Source: Hyphomonadaceae bacterium (GTDB taxonomy: Bacteria > Pseudomonadota > Alphaproteobacteria > Caulobacterales > Hyphomonadaceae). Taken from it: a stretch of DNA of 33,822 bases. The stretch spans positions 1 to 33,822 of the forward strand of contig JAUYSA010000024.1 in NCBI GenBank assembly GCA_030696545.1, read 5' to 3'. The position numbers and the translations under genes are program-made. The notes under the pieces are model-generated. The model worked only from the letters and a program-made list of their open reading frames with translations. It made no database searches and was not told where the DNA came from. This document shows, piece after piece, positions 1 to 9,162 of the stretch (its first letter is position 1; the number at the start of each line of letters is the position of its first letter).

Positions 1-271
1 TGGCGCCAGTGACGCAGATTGTTCGCGATCAACGGGCCGACCTTAATCACCCAGCAGCGCACCGCCTCGCGGCTGACCTCAATCCCGAGCTGGGCCAGCA
101 GTTCCTCGACGTCCCGGATGCTCAGCGTTGAAATAGAGCCACACCGCATAGCGGGCCACGTACGGCGGGAACCGGTACCGCTTGAATGAGATCGGATGCA
201 TGGCCCCTCCCAGGCTCGGCCTGTCCCATAGGCCCAAACCGGAGACGTTTTATCGTTTGCCTGACAGCACC
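1..271 (-). mobile_element. IS6-family element, left end and broken transposase 5' part
   Basis: Reading the minus strand, an IS6-type terminal repeat starting GGTGCTGTCAGG (261-271) is followed by an ATG at 201 and a frame starting MHPISFKRYRFPP, the usual N-terminus of IS6-family DDE transposases. After WLYFN the frame is lost. The family sequence resumes in another frame (LSIRDVEELLAQLGIEVSREAV...) and runs off the window edge, so there is a small indel and the enzyme is not intact as read. GGGAGG precedes the ATG. The element appears to have inserted into an unidentified coding-like frame lying at 272-425. The catalytic domain would lie outside the window. Confidence 0.8.
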
Positions 272-425
272 GGTCACGGTGTAGCCGAAGGCGGTGACCC
301 GCCAACCGCCGTCACGGCTCTCCAAACCGGCGCGCCGGTCGAGCACACCATATCCATCGATATCAAAGAGATGCTTGAACGCCGATCGGGTGTTCGCCGT
401 CGTGATCGCCCCGATGGAAGCTGAA
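272..425 (-). other. Unassigned coding-like fragment next to the IS6 end
   Basis: In a minus-strand frame different from that of the P450 tail, an open stretch without a good start reads FKHLFDIDGYGVLDRR, then SRDGGWRVTAFGYTVTG, and ends exactly at the IS6 terminal repeat. It looks like the C-terminal part of some small protein, but I do not recognise the family. It may be what the IS6 element interrupted. Confidence 0.25.
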
Positions 426-700
426 CTTCACCGGGACGCTTTTCACCCCGCCCACGAAGTTTGAGTTGGTGCGGCGAGGCTCGCCGGCAAGCTCGATGCT
501 GTCCAATCGCTCAAAGAGTTCTTCGAAAAATATCCTCATCTCCATCTTGGCGAGGTTCTGGCCAATACAGACATGTGCTCCATGGCCAAATGAAATGTGC
601 GGGTTCGGCGATCGATCGACCCGGAACTCAGCGGGATCGGAGAACACCTCCTCATCCCGGTTTGCGGAGGGGTAGGAGAGGTCTGCGGTTGAGCCGGGCC
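363..700 (-). pseudogene. Cytochrome P450, 3' fragment (heme-binding loop onward)
   Basis: The minus-strand frame reads [19 protein letters not shown], then the heme-ligand loop [10 protein letters not shown] (cysteine codon at about 567-569), then a helix L-like stretch and NFVGGVKSVPVKF. This is the C-terminal quarter of a bacterial P450. The ANRDEEVF segment and the NFVGG-KSVPVKF ending are typical of CYP124/125/142-like sterol or lipid hydroxylases (family knowledge; the exact subfamily is not certain). The first three quarters, including the I-helix and ExxR motif, are absent. They are replaced near 690-715 by the 3' end of the neighbouring histidine kinase, in a different frame. The frame stays open about 20 residues beyond the usual P450 end, suggesting a second junction there. 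It cannot make a functional P450. Confidence 0.8.
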
Positions 701-2638
701 GCCATTGGCCCCGGCTAGCTCGTGGTCCGCTGAATCCATCGCCTGTGCGATCGCGTCAAACAGCTTCGTAGCGTCAATTGGCTTGGCGACGAAGCCGCCC
801 ATGCCAGCGTCACGGTAAGCGGCCAGTTGATGGCTCATCACGTTTGCTGTCAGCGCGATGATCGGCGTTGGCGGCGATTTCCCGTCAACTTCCAGTGCGC
901 GGATCGCGCGAGCGGCGTCCAGACCGTTCATCTCCGGCATCTGGACGTCCATCAGAATGAGGTCGAAGCTCTGCGCACGAAACGCGGCTAACGCCTGGAC
1001 ACCGTTTTCAACGACGGTCAGATCGACTCCCAAAGGCTCCAGCAGAGCCGCCAGGATCATTTGATTTGTGGAATTATCCTCAGCTGCGAGGATCCGCAGT
1101 CGGCGGTCCGACGAAACGTCACCCGCCTTCATATCCCTTACGGTTGAGATCGGGTGACTCTGGCGCTCAAGCGGCAGTACTGCTGTGAACGTCGAGCCTT
1201 GCCCAGGCGAACTTACGACCGTCAGGTTTCCCCCCATCAGCCCTGCGAGCTCTCGACATATTGCTAGGCCCAAGCCCGTGCCGCCGAACCGCCGAGTGGT
1301 GGAGGAATCCGCCTGTGAGAACCTCTCGAAGAGTTTCGGTAAGTGCTCGCTTGGCACGCCAATGCCGCTGTCGCTTATGCGGAACACCAATGCCGTTTTG
1401 GTCGCGTCCACTCGCACGTCAACGCCGCCGTGACTGGTGAACTTGACCGCATTCGACGTCAGGTTTGCTAAGATCTGGCGTATTCGCACCGCGTCACCGA
1501 CCCACGTCCCCTGTGCCGCGCTGGCGACTTCGATTGTGAAGCTGAGCCCTTTTTGCTCAGCTTGCGCCGCGAAGGCGTCGCAGGCGGCGTGGACTGCGGC
1601 ATCCAATTCGAACGGATGGCCGTCCAATTCCAACTTACCTGCCTCGATCTTGGAAATGTCGAGAACACTGTTCAGCATGCTCAGCAGCGACTCGCCCTGC
1701 GTGCGCACGACTTCCAAACGCTCGGCCTGCTTTGGATCTAGCGGATGGCGCGCCATGACCTGCGCCATTCCTAAAACCCCATTCAATGGGGTGCGAATTT
1801 CATGGCTGATGTTGGCGAGAAACTCACTCTTCGCCTGGTTCGCTGCTTGGGCGGCGATCTCTCCAGCAACCGCTCGGTCGCGTTCGATCATCAACTCGGT
1901 GAGGTCTTGGGTGACCCCAACGACTTCATGTCGACCACACGGCAACTTGCGGACCCCTATCCACGCGTTGCGGATGTGCCTCCAAGGCGCTCCTGCTCGG
2001 CGATGCCGAGATTCAACGATAGTGAGGTCGCCTGTCTCGACCACTCGCGCCCAAGCCCGCTCGACCCGGGCTCTATCGCGAGAATGGAGCCCCGCTCGCG
2101 CCGTCGCGAGCGCGTGACGCCGTGTGGGATCGGCATCTTCGAAGGGCTTGGAGAAGTCAGGCTCATACTCGCACTCGTCGCTGACAGGATCATATCGCCA
2201 CAACCGCACTCCGGCAGCGTGGCGCAAGAGGTTGTTCGCCTTCGTAACCTCAGCCACCTCCGCTGCACGACGACGCTCCTCGGTGATGTCCTGCATGACG
2301 ACGATGCCGGAGCCATCGGCCGCAAGCTTGGCTCGCACGCGGGTCCAGATAAAATCACCCGCCTTCGTGGGAACGCGGTGCTCATATGTGGCCTCGCCAA
2401 GGTCTCCGATCGCTTTCACCCCTGCACGCACGATGGGGAGGTCGTCGGGATGAACGAATGCCCAGATCGGCCGACTCAGCGCTTCGGCCTCCGACCACCC
2501 CGTCATAGCGGACCAGCCTGGGCTGATACGGACGGGCTGTGCGCCGCGGACGATCATGAAAATGTCGAGACTGTTCTCGAAGAACCAGGCCGCAGCTTCG
2601 ATCGATGTCTTACCGTCCGTCGAGGGATGTCCGGCCAT
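536..2638 (-). CDS. Hybrid sensor histidine kinase (PAS-HisKA-HATPase-REC) with an aberrant tail
   Basis: A 700-residue frame with no membrane segment, so probably cytoplasmic. A PAS domain covers about 19-128 and a second PAS-like segment about 135-255. HisKA carries His279 in [10 protein letters not shown]. The ATPase domain shows an N box near 392-400, DSGIG at 423 and GGTGLGLAI at 452. The receiver has phospho-acceptor Asp564 in ILMDVQMP and Lys619 in VAKP. It should autophosphorylate and pass phosphate to its own receiver, with an unknown onward target. From about residue 640 the sequence becomes proline-rich and then reads the neighbouring P450 remnant out of frame, so the native stop has been lost and about 50 foreign residues added. 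ATG at 2638; a weak AGGTAGG precedes it. Confidence 0.9.
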   Translation of the reverse strand: MAGHPSTDGKTSIEAAAWFFENSLDIFMIVRGAQPVRISPGWSAMTGWSEAEALSRPIWAFVHPDDLPIVRAGVKAIGDLGEATYEHRVPTKAGDFIWTRVRAKLAADGSGIVVMQDITEERRRAAEVAEVTKANNLLRHAAGVRLWRYDPVSDECEYEPDFSKPFEDADPTRRHALATARAGLHSRDRARVERAWARVVETGDLTIVESRHRRAGAPWRHIRNAWIGVRKLPCGRHEVVGVTQDLTELMIERDRAVAGEIAAQAANQAKSEFLANISHEIRTPLNGVLGMAQVMARHPLDPKQAERLEVVRTQGESLLSMLNSVLDISKIEAGKLELDGHPFELDAAVHAACDAFAAQAEQKGLSFTIEVASAAQGTWVGDAVRIRQILANLTSNAVKFTSHGGVDVRVDATKTALVFRISDSGIGVPSEHLPKLFERFSQADSSTTRRFGGTGLGLAICRELAGLMGGNLTVVSSPGQGSTFTAVLPLERQSHPISTVRDMKAGDVSSDRRLRILAAEDNSTNQMILAALLEPLGVDLTVVENGVQALAAFRAQSFDLILMDVQMPEMNGLDAARAIRALEVDGKSPPTPIIALTANVMSHQLAAYRDAGMGGFVAKPIDATKLFDAIAQAMDSADHELAGANGGPAQPQTSPTPPQTGMRRCSPIPLSSGSIDRRTRTFHLAMEHMSVLARTSPRWR

Positions 2639-2780
2639 GGCTACCTACCTGTGGAGCGACCATGGACCCCGACTGTTAAGGAGCTTGCAGATAATTCGAC
2701 GTCACCCAGGCGGAGTTCACGAAGCGACAGTGGGGCTATTTCAGCCCAAACAGTTGCCGGCTTAGCCGGGGCGCTTGTAC

Positions 2781-2791
2781 CTGACAGCACC
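2781..2791 (-). repeat. IS6-like terminal repeat motif in the kinase/dioxygenase gap
   Basis: On the minus strand GGTGCTGTCAGG occurs here, identical over its first 12 bases to the terminal repeat at 261-271. No transposase sequence is attached. The gap 2639-2878 otherwise holds a short CCGGC-tta-GCCGG inverted repeat near 2757-2770 and no gene I can support. Confidence 0.45.
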
Positions 2792-2878
2792 AAAAGCACG
2801 CCGCTACATCGAGGCTGTGCTTCAGGCGCCGCCGCGACGTTGGATCGACTTCAACGTCGCGGCGGCCGGCCGTCGAAC

Positions 2879-3742
2879 TCAGGCGCTGGTCAGCTCGGGG
2901 TCCCTGACCTCGGCTTGCCACACGTCGCCGACCGCTTCCTTCATCGGCAAGACGCGATGCTGATGGTCGTCGGGGAGCTGCGCGTGTTCGAAGCAGTATT
3001 CGAAGTCGAACTTGCGCTTCTCGTCGGTGAAGTAGACCGCCACCGAACCCGACGGCACGTGCTTCATGACGTCGCTGCGCAGTTTGGCGCCGGCCTTCAA
3101 GCCGTTGTTGCGGATGCGCATCACATCGTCGATTCCGTCCACCAGGGTACAGATGTGACCGAATTCTGGCGTCAGGGCATTGGTGCGGATCAGCAGCAGC
3201 GAGTGATGATAGCGATCATCACAGCGCATGAAGAACGCGTTTTGCTCGATCTGATCGGAGACCTTGAAGCCCAGACCTTCAGTCCAGAACTTGAAGGTTT
3301 CGTCGAAATTCGGCGAACGCCAGCCGGCGTGCAGGAATTTCTTGATGTTGATCCCGTCGTTGTCAGGGGCCTTCGCCAGCTGGTCCATGCCGTAGAATAG
3401 ATCGACGCTCATACCGCCTGGATCGGTGAACCGCACGCGATGCTGCACATATTCGCCGTTCGGAAGTGCGACTTCCTCGTAGGCGAGCTTCCAGTCCTTC
3501 AGGAGCTGGATCGCGTCGGCCATGTTCTTGGCGTTGCCGACGTCGTACCCGACGCGTTTCACCTCTTCGATGTCGCTCTGCTCGATCCGCATCCAGTGGT
3601 GATCTGTACCACCGGTCAGAAACGCGGTTGATCCGTCACGGCCGGTTTCGACCATCCGGCCGACCTTGGAATAGAGACCCGCGGCCTCGTCCAGGTCCTT
3701 CGCTCCGATTGTGATGAAACCAAGCCTTTGAACTATCGCCAT
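2879..3742 (-). CDS. VOC-family extradiol-type dioxygenase
   Basis: A 287-residue protein with two vicinal-oxygen-chelate domains (about 1-122 and 132-255), the size and layout of type I extradiol (catechol meta-cleavage) dioxygenases such as 2,3-dihydroxybiphenyl dioxygenase. Candidate Fe(II) ligands stand where the family has them in domain 2: His138 in FLHAGW, His179 or His180 in RYHHSLL, and Glu248 in FDFEYC. It would be a soluble ring-cleavage enzyme; the substrate cannot be told from sequence. ATG at 3742 with AAGGGAG seven bases upstream. It stands alone, with two palindromes upstream (3762-3774, 3809-3834), and lies near a P450 relic, which suggests a disrupted catabolic locus. A non-oxygenase VOC protein is the alternative. 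Confidence 0.75.
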   Translation of the reverse strand: MAIVQRLGFITIGAKDLDEAAGLYSKVGRMVETGRDGSTAFLTGGTDHHWMRIEQSDIEEVKRVGYDVGNAKNMADAIQLLKDWKLAYEEVALPNGEYVQHRVRFTDPGGMSVDLFYGMDQLAKAPDNDGINIKKFLHAGWRSPNFDETFKFWTEGLGFKVSDQIEQNAFFMRCDDRYHHSLLLIRTNALTPEFGHICTLVDGIDDVMRIRNNGLKAGAKLRSDVMKHVPSGSVAVYFTDEKRKFDFEYCFEHAQLPDDHQHRVLPMKEAVGDVWQAEVRDPELTSA

Positions 3743-3761
3743 CTTGTCGCTCCCTTATTTT

Positions 3762-3774
3762 TGACCTCTGGTCA
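3762..3774. promoter_or_regulatory. Palindrome TGACC-tct-GGTCA upstream of the dioxygenase
   Basis: A perfect 5-3-5 inverted repeat 20 bases upstream of the dioxygenase ATG, within the likely 5' untranslated or core promoter region. The position suits a repressor site. The cognate regulator is unknown. Confidence 0.35.
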
Positions 3775-3808
3775 CAGCCGCTTCACTTCAATATCGCCAG
3801 CGACTTTG

Positions 3809-3834
3809 TTGTGAATTTGACAGATTTTTCACAA
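3809..3834. promoter_or_regulatory. Inverted repeat TTGTGAA-N12-TTCACAA upstream of the dioxygenase
   Basis: Perfect 7-base arms separated by 12 bases, in an AT-rich stretch 67 bases upstream of the dioxygenase start. The spacing is wider than the N6 of a CRP site, so a different regulator is likely. TTGACG just beyond it on the minus strand could be a -35 element, but no convincing -10 was found. Confidence 0.4.
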
Positions 3835-3962
3835 ATAATCTCGCGTCAACATCGGAAGATATTTACTGTCCGCTACAAGTTACCATGGCTTCGTTACACG
3901 CGCCATTCCTCGGGGCGGATGTGAAGCGGTTTCAAGATGGTGAATATGCCCGCGTGCGAAAG

Positions 3963-4006
3963 GGTGCTGGCAGGCTAACGGTAAAACGTCTCCACGATTG
4001 GGGCCG
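3963..4006 (+). repeat. Solo IS6 left-end remnant
   Basis: Reading the plus strand from GGTGCTGGCAGG, 28 of the first 31 bases match the left end of the IS6 element at 231-271 read on its own strand, including the shared block TAAAACGTCTCC. No transposase frame follows; the 3' end of the second hybrid kinase begins at 4042. The rest of 3843-4041 holds nothing I can assign. Confidence 0.7.
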
Positions 4007-4011
4007 GCTGC

Positions 4012-4032
4012 ACCGGCTAAGCTCCAGCCGGT
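4012..4032 (-). terminator. Hairpin just after hybrid kinase 2
   Basis: ACCGGCT and AGCCGGT form a perfect 7-base stem with a 7-base loop, ending 10 bases past the kinase stop codon. There is no U tract on the transcript side, so intrinsic termination is only a possibility. Confidence 0.35.
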
Positions 4033-4041
4033 CCGTCGAGG

Positions 4042-6333
4042 CTACTTCACCAGCCGGGCGATTTCGGTAATTAGCGCCGCGGGTGAGATGGGTTTGGCGA
4101 CGACACCATCCATGCCAGCCGCAAGGTACTCGGTGCGCTGATGCTCCATGACATTGGCCGTCAGCCCGATGATGGGCACCTGGGAGGCGGGACCGACGAG
4201 GCCCCGGATTGCCCGGGTAGCATCGACGCCATTCATGTGCGGCATCTGGACATCCATCAGGATCACGTCATAGGAGCCCCTGCGAGCCGCTTCGACACCG
4301 AGCAGGCCGTCCTCCGCTTCGTCCACGTTCGCTCCGAGGCGCGTCAGCATGGTGTGCGCCACCAGCCGGTTGGTCGGATTGTCCTCGACTAGGAGGATAT
4401 CGACGCCTTCGAGCACGCCTCCTTCCGTCACCACCGCTTCGACTGGCGCCGCTTCCGGCGCGTCAAACTCTAGACGGAAGGTCGAGCCCTGGCCCTCGAC
4501 GCTAGAGCAGATGATCTCACCACCCATGGTGCGGGCGATGCACTGGGAGATCGCCAGTCCCAGGCCGGTTCCCCCGAACCGCCGGGCGGTGTCGCTCTCT
4601 GCCTGGCGGAAGCGCTCAAAGAGCCGCGCTTGGGCCTGGGCCGACATGCCGATCCCCGTGTCCTCGACTTCCAGCGTCACGTGGCGACAGCCGCCGTCGC
4701 CGATCGGACCAACGATAAGGCGCGCGGCGACATGGCCCTTGATGGTGAACTTCACCGCGTTGCCGATCAAATTGAACATCACTTGGCGCAGGCGCGCGGG
4801 GTCGACATCAACCCACGACTGCTCGCCAACGAACTCGCTGCGCAACTCCACGCCCTTCGCCCGGGCCTGACCAGCGAGGAGCGCGACGACGGCGTCCAGG
4901 GCCTCACGCGGGTCGATAGCTTCGGGCGCCAGCTCCAGCTGGCCGGCCTCGATCTTCGAGAAATCCAGGACGTCGTTGAGCAGCTGGGACAGCATCCGTC
5001 CGCAATCGCTCGCTTGCCGCATCAACTCCCTGCCCTCGGGCGAGATGTTTTCCCGTTCAAGGAGATGCAACGCGCCGAGGACTCCGTTCATCGGTGTACG
5101 AATCTCGTGGCTGACGTTTGCAAGGAACATGCTCTTGGCGAGGTTCGCCTCTTCGGCGACATCACGCGCCGCCTTCAGGTCAAACTCCAAGGCCATGCGC
5201 TCAGAAATGTCGACTGTTGTGCCGATCACGCGCGCGGGCCGGCCGTCTGCAGTGCGCTCCACCAGCGAACCGCGGGCCAGAACCCACTTGTAGGCCCCGT
5301 CCTTGCACAGCATCCGCTGCTCCGTAGCGGCCTGCGGGCTTTCGCCCGCGAAATGCGCCTCGAACGCCTGCTGTACAGCCGGGGCGTCCTCGGGGTGGAT
5401 GTAGCTGAAAAGATCGTCGGTCACCTCGTCGGGCTCGTAGCCCATCATCCGGGCCCAGCCGGCTGTTACCCGGCTCTGGCCGCCGATAAGATCAATCTCG
5501 AAGGTGCCGTCGCCAGCGGCGTCGATCGCCAGTGAGAGCTTGCGCTCGACCTCCGCTAGCGCCGCCTGCCGTTCGCCCAAGCGCTTCAGCAGCACTTGAT
5601 GGTCCATCGAGAAGGCGCGCGCCGCCAGAAACATACTGAGGATGAGGCCAGAGATGGCCATCGAGCCTAAAGTCACCCCATGACCTATCTGCGGTCCGAG
5701 GATCGCGATCCCCATTGAGGGGGTGAGCGAAGCGACGAGGATGGCCCGGTTCTCGCCGTGATAGACGAAGTTGTTCATGAAGGCCCCGCTCAGCCAGACG
5801 GTTCCCATGACCACCCCAAGCGGCGTGCCGATGGCGAGGCCGCCGAGGGCGACGAGGCCGTAAACGCTGCCACCGATGACATTGCGCGAGGCAAAGGCGG
5901 CCACGCCGACGCGTGTAGGCAACCTAACTGTCCACGGATTGATGAAGGCGCTGCTGATCCACTCCCAGGTCACGATTGCGGCCATCCATGCGGCTGCGAA
6001 CGCCCAGGGGATGACCAGCAACGACGCCAAGCCGAAAAGGCCGGCAAATGTCACGCGGGCAACGAGGCCCTTCCGGTCGAGCTCGATTACGCTGTCCATG
6101 CTGAAGGTCTCGGCGCTGGGCGGCTGGACTGGCTCGCGAGGGGTCGCGTCGGACAGGGGGAATTCCGGCTTGATCAAAGGGTCGTCGCCAGCCAGCGCGC
6201 GGCGCGTACCAACGCTTGCTGGTCCATGCCGGCAGAGGTTGATCAGGGTTGACGCCACGCCGGCCGCCATGATCCGGCTCAACCTCGCTGCGGTTGACGG
6301 CAGATCCGTTTGTCGCTCTCGCTCGTTGGTCAT
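4042..6333 (-). CDS. Membrane-bound hybrid sensor histidine kinase
   Basis: 763 residues from the ATG at 6333 (MTNERERQ); GAGG sits only three bases before it, and a later ATG at 6099 (MDSVIELDRKG) is an alternative start. Several hydrophobic segments follow between about residues 92 and 241, then a PAS domain at about 265-385. HisKA has His409 in SHEIRTPMNG. The ATPase domain has DTGIGM and GGTGLGLAI. The C-terminal receiver has Asp694 in LMDVQMP and Lys747 in VAKP. It would sense at the membrane and through PAS and relay phosphate to its own receiver. No partner regulator is adjacent. The frame also runs upstream to a TTG at 6420, which I reject as a start. Domain order matches the kinase at 536-2638, but the membrane module is extra. 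Confidence 0.9.
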   Translation of the reverse strand: MTNERERQTDLPSTAARLSRIMAAGVASTLINLCRHGPASVGTRRALAGDDPLIKPEFPLSDATPREPVQPPSAETFSMDSVIELDRKGLVARVTFAGLFGLASLLVIPWAFAAAWMAAIVTWEWISSAFINPWTVRLPTRVGVAAFASRNVIGGSVYGLVALGGLAIGTPLGVVMGTVWLSGAFMNNFVYHGENRAILVASLTPSMGIAILGPQIGHGVTLGSMAISGLILSMFLAARAFSMDHQVLLKRLGERQAALAEVERKLSLAIDAAGDGTFEIDLIGGQSRVTAGWARMMGYEPDEVTDDLFSYIHPEDAPAVQQAFEAHFAGESPQAATEQRMLCKDGAYKWVLARGSLVERTADGRPARVIGTTVDISERMALEFDLKAARDVAEEANLAKSMFLANVSHEIRTPMNGVLGALHLLERENISPEGRELMRQASDCGRMLSQLLNDVLDFSKIEAGQLELAPEAIDPREALDAVVALLAGQARAKGVELRSEFVGEQSWVDVDPARLRQVMFNLIGNAVKFTIKGHVAARLIVGPIGDGGCRHVTLEVEDTGIGMSAQAQARLFERFRQAESDTARRFGGTGLGLAISQCIARTMGGEIICSSVEGQGSTFRLEFDAPEAAPVEAVVTEGGVLEGVDILLVEDNPTNRLVAHTMLTRLGANVDEAEDGLLGVEAARRGSYDVILMDVQMPHMNGVDATRAIRGLVGPASQVPIIGLTANVMEHQRTEYLAAGMDGVVAKPISPAALITEIARLVK

Positions 6334-6649
6334 CCACCTCACCCAAACTGCGGCCCGTTGGCCGCCCCTGGGTGGGTTTTCACGCCCAACTGCGCAGACT
6401 TCTACTCTCCGTAACCCCAATTTGGGCTCGTAGTACGCGCGCCCCTGGATGCGAACGCCGAGGTCGGGACTGCGAATTCAAGGCCATGGTAGTGATCCTG
6501 ACCCACGAGCCAATTGGGACCGCTGGATGGAGCGACGCGCCGTGGAGTGACGGCGTGCGTCTGCAGCGCTCGATACCGAACGGCGCTCTTCAGAGACTGC
6601 GTCAGGCCTACGGGTGTGCGAGTGTGCGCGCGGGGGAAGGAGTGACAAG
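6334..6649. other. Intergenic region, no gene recognised
   Basis: 316 bases between two divergently transcribed genes. Both promoters must lie here, but I could not pick convincing -35/-10 pairs. Frames within it show no family resemblance. Confidence 0.5.
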
Positions 6650-7153
6650 GTGCCGGTTCGAACGCACGACCTGAACATTGGGCGCGGGGAGCTTCTTCAT
6701 TTGGTCGCCGATAACTATCCGGTGATCGCTCGCAGCCTGCTGCGGCCGCTGCTGCACCTCCTCAGCATTTCACGAGAGGCTTGCGGCGGGGATGTCGACA
6801 AATTCCTCATCATGCTCGTGATCGCGATCCGCACCACGGAGCACGAGCGCTTCGCCACCTACAGTCAGGCGCAGTTGCTCAGCGGCGAGATTCCCGTTTT
6901 CCCGACGCTGGGGACCAATGTGCGATCGGTGGCGGAGTCGACGGGAACGCCCAAAGAGACCGTTCGTCGAAAGGTTGGCGAACTGATCGAGGCCGGCTGG
7001 ATATCACGTCAGGGCAACGAACTGCGGTTTACAGCGGTAGCCTACCAGGAGTTGGCTGGCGTGCGCGTCGCTATCGAGAATCTTGCAGTGAGCAATTTTC
7101 AGGTTGTTGCGCACTTGGCGCGCCGGCGCCTCGTGGAAACACCTACCCATTAG
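6650..7153 (+). CDS. Winged helix-turn-helix DNA-binding protein
   Basis: 167 residues. I place the start at GTG 6650 because AAGGAG lies seven bases upstream; an ATG at 6614 in the same frame lacks such a site. The N-terminal half is helical and of unknown role. Residues about 85-130 (TNVRSVAESTGTPKETVRRK, then VGELIEAGWISRQGNELRF) have the shape of a winged helix: a helix-turn-helix with the TPKETVRRK recognition helix and a short beta wing. It is probably a transcription factor, but its targets are unknown. No sensor or effector domain is recognised. It stands alone, divergent from hybrid kinase 2, and is followed by an IS6 fragment 75 bases downstream. Confidence 0.6.
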   Translation: MPVRTHDLNIGRGELLHLVADNYPVIARSLLRPLLHLLSISREACGGDVDKFLIMLVIAIRTTEHERFATYSQAQLLSGEIPVFPTLGTNVRSVAESTGTPKETVRRKVGELIEAGWISRQGNELRFTAVAYQELAGVRVAIENLAVSNFQVVAHLARRRLVETPTH

Positions 7154-7227
7154 GTACCTCAGCCCGGCATCTAGACCGAACGGGCGCGCGACCATGGCCA
7201 AACCCTTCGCGCCGACTTGTCGAATGG

Positions 7228-7677
7228 TCCGGGATCCTTCGTCACCAGGACGCGGTACAAGGCCGCGGCCCTGAAATTCATCAAGAAAGCCATGAAGCGC
7301 CACGGTCGTGCGCGCGCCATCGTCACCGACGGCCTGCGCTCCTACGGCGCGGCCTTCAAGGAGGTTGGCGCCATCGATCGTCAGGAGGTGGGCCGCTGGC
7401 TCAACAACCGAGCTGAGAATTCACACCAGCCATTTCGGCGACGAGAACGGGCGATAGAGCGGTTCCGCAGGATGAAGACCCTCCAGAAATTTGCTGCCGT
7501 CCACGGCACGGTCCACAACCATTTCAGCCAAGAGCGCCACCTCATCAGCCGAGACCTCTACCGCGAACGACGCTCAGGCGCCTTGGCTGAGTGGCGCGCC
7601 GTCATGGGTTAGAGCCAGGTCTCCCCTGCCCTTACTGCGCCAATTCGGAGATGAATCGCCGTTGGACTGACAGCACC
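7228..7677 (+). mobile_element. IS6-family transposase C-terminal fragment with right terminal repeat
   Basis: The frame reads GSFVTRTRYKAAALKFIKKA and runs in-frame to a TAG at 7610-7612. It includes the second catalytic aspartate in IVTDGLRSYG and the glutamate in NNRAENSHQPFRRRER, both standard in IS6 DDE transposases. The N-terminal helix-turn-helix and first aspartate are missing, so it is inactive. The right end GGACTGACAGCACC closes at 7677. It is in the same orientation as the copies at 9604, 21881 and 33189. Confidence 0.9.
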
Positions 7678-7707
7678 CACGCGCCTCTCCCCAGCAATCG
7701 GTGCCAC

Positions 7708-9162
7708 TCAGAACTGCTGAGCCTTTGCCTCGGCGCGCATGGCTTCGGCGTTTTCCTTCAAGAACCAGCCTTGGCTGATAAGCCTGTCGAGCCGCTCGTT
7801 GAACTGCCGCTGATAATTGGCGGGCGTTCCGTAGAGCCTGCGCATTTTCGCGACCTCGAATTGGACTTCGGTACCGACCGTACCCACCCCTGCCGAGCCG
7901 TCCTCCTTTCGCGGACACGCATAATAGGTCGCGCGCGGAACATCCATTTGTACGCAGCGAATTCCACCCACGGTATTGCCGTGCGCATCCTTGGCGAAGT
8001 AGCGGCCGGCCTGATCGAGCTGCATCCGCGGCGCACGCGGCGGCACGCGACTGACATTTACCCAATCCACCAAATGGGCGAGCGCCATCTCGAACATTTC
8101 GTGATGCGGCAGGCTGTTCATGGTCGAATCGAGTGGAACGCGCCCCGCCGTCTCCATTGACTGCCAATGTCGCGGATCAGTGTAAGGCGGGTACCGCGTG
8201 CCCATGTGCGGCATGCCCGCGATCTCGTAAAGACGATAGCGATCATCAGGAGCATCGCTATCCCTCCGGCGATAGCGGCGTCCCGCGACGCCGAAACCGC
8301 CCGCCATGGCCGTCGTTGCATCCGGCGCGTCGCCGTCGCACATGACCTGAAGCAGCGGCACGTCGCGCGGGCCGAATGCTTCCCCGGGATAACCGGACGG
8401 GAACAGACCGTCGAACACCGGAGCACCACCGGCCAGGCGATGCGTGCCATGGGCGTTGGCGATATAATTGGTGCACACGTAACCGGTGCCCGAATGGCCC
8501 ATCAGGATCACCTTGCGAACGTTCCAGCCTTCGAATGGTCCCGATGTCCGGAGCGCCGCACCGGTCTGGGCGAGAATGGCGTTCGATGCCTGATTGGCAC
8601 GTTCGGAGGCAGCTACGCGTGCGGCGATCGGCCCGTTGGATGCAGGCGGCGCAGCTCCCGGGACGGGGCCGCTGGACGCGGTCGCAGGCTGAATGTTCAA
8701 CGAGGCATAATGCTCGGGATTGGATTTCTGCACGTGCGCTTCGAGCGCCGTCTTTTGCGACACGACGCACGCCCAGCCATGTCCGGAACGGGTGATATAG
8801 GGTGAGGTGTACAAACAGATCGGCGCGATACCGGCGCCGTGAAATGGTTCGACCAGAACGACACCGCTGAAACGGGCCGCGTCTTTGGGCCGCATGACAG
8901 AAATCAGGGTGACATAGTCCTGTCCGGTGTCGTCCGTACCGCTCGCGAACCATTCCTCTTCGACATAACCAGCTTCGGCCACATTAACCCGATACTGCCC
9001 CCGCGGCATGAACGGCTTGACGTCGACAGCCGAAGGGCGCGCCAGACGCGACGGCGTGACCGTTTTGCGCTGCGGCTTGGCGCTTGCCGCGCGCGCAGCC
9101 AATGTTTCGCACGATATGGCGGCGCCAGTCGTCGCCAACAGCGTTCGTCTGCTCATTTTCAT
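7708..9162 (-). CDS. Exported alpha/beta-hydrolase domain protein
   Basis: 484 residues. The N-terminus has SRRTLLA followed by a hydrophobic, alanine-rich stretch, which looks like a twin-arginine signal with cleavage after about residue 27, so export to the periplasm is likely. The nucleophile elbow GHSGTG (about residue 222) and a later GMPHMG (candidate catalytic histidine) fit the large alpha/beta-hydrolase domain family that has many uncharacterised esterase-like members in sphingomonads. It would act on an ester or lactone of unknown identity. ATG 9162 is preceded by GGGGAG at a nine-base spacing; a second ATG lies two codons in. It is flanked by IS6 fragments on both sides (7677 and 9604) and has no operon partners. 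Confidence 0.75.
   Translation of the reverse strand: MKMSRRTLLATTGAAISCETLAARAASAKPQRKTVTPSRLARPSAVDVKPFMPRGQYRVNVAEAGYVEEEWFASGTDDTGQDYVTLISVMRPKDAARFSGVVLVEPFHGAGIAPICLYTSPYITRSGHGWACVVSQKTALEAHVQKSNPEHYASLNIQPATASSGPVPGAAPPASNGPIAARVAASERANQASNAILAQTGAALRTSGPFEGWNVRKVILMGHSGTGYVCTNYIANAHGTHRLAGGAPVFDGLFPSGYPGEAFGPRDVPLLQVMCDGDAPDATTAMAGGFGVAGRRYRRRDSDAPDDRYRLYEIAGMPHMGTRYPPYTDPRHWQSMETAGRVPLDSTMNSLPHHEMFEMALAHLVDWVNVSRVPPRAPRMQLDQAGRYFAKDAHGNTVGGIRCVQMDVPRATYYACPRKEDGSAGVGTVGTEVQFEVAKMRRLYGTPANYQRQFNERLDRLISQGWFLKENAEAMRAEAKAQQF

Noticed and set aside
1802-3400. Long plus-strand open frame of 532 codons
   Set aside because: It lies antisense to the hybrid kinase and the dioxygenase, has no family resemblance, and spans two real minus-strand genes; open frames of this kind are common in high-GC DNA.
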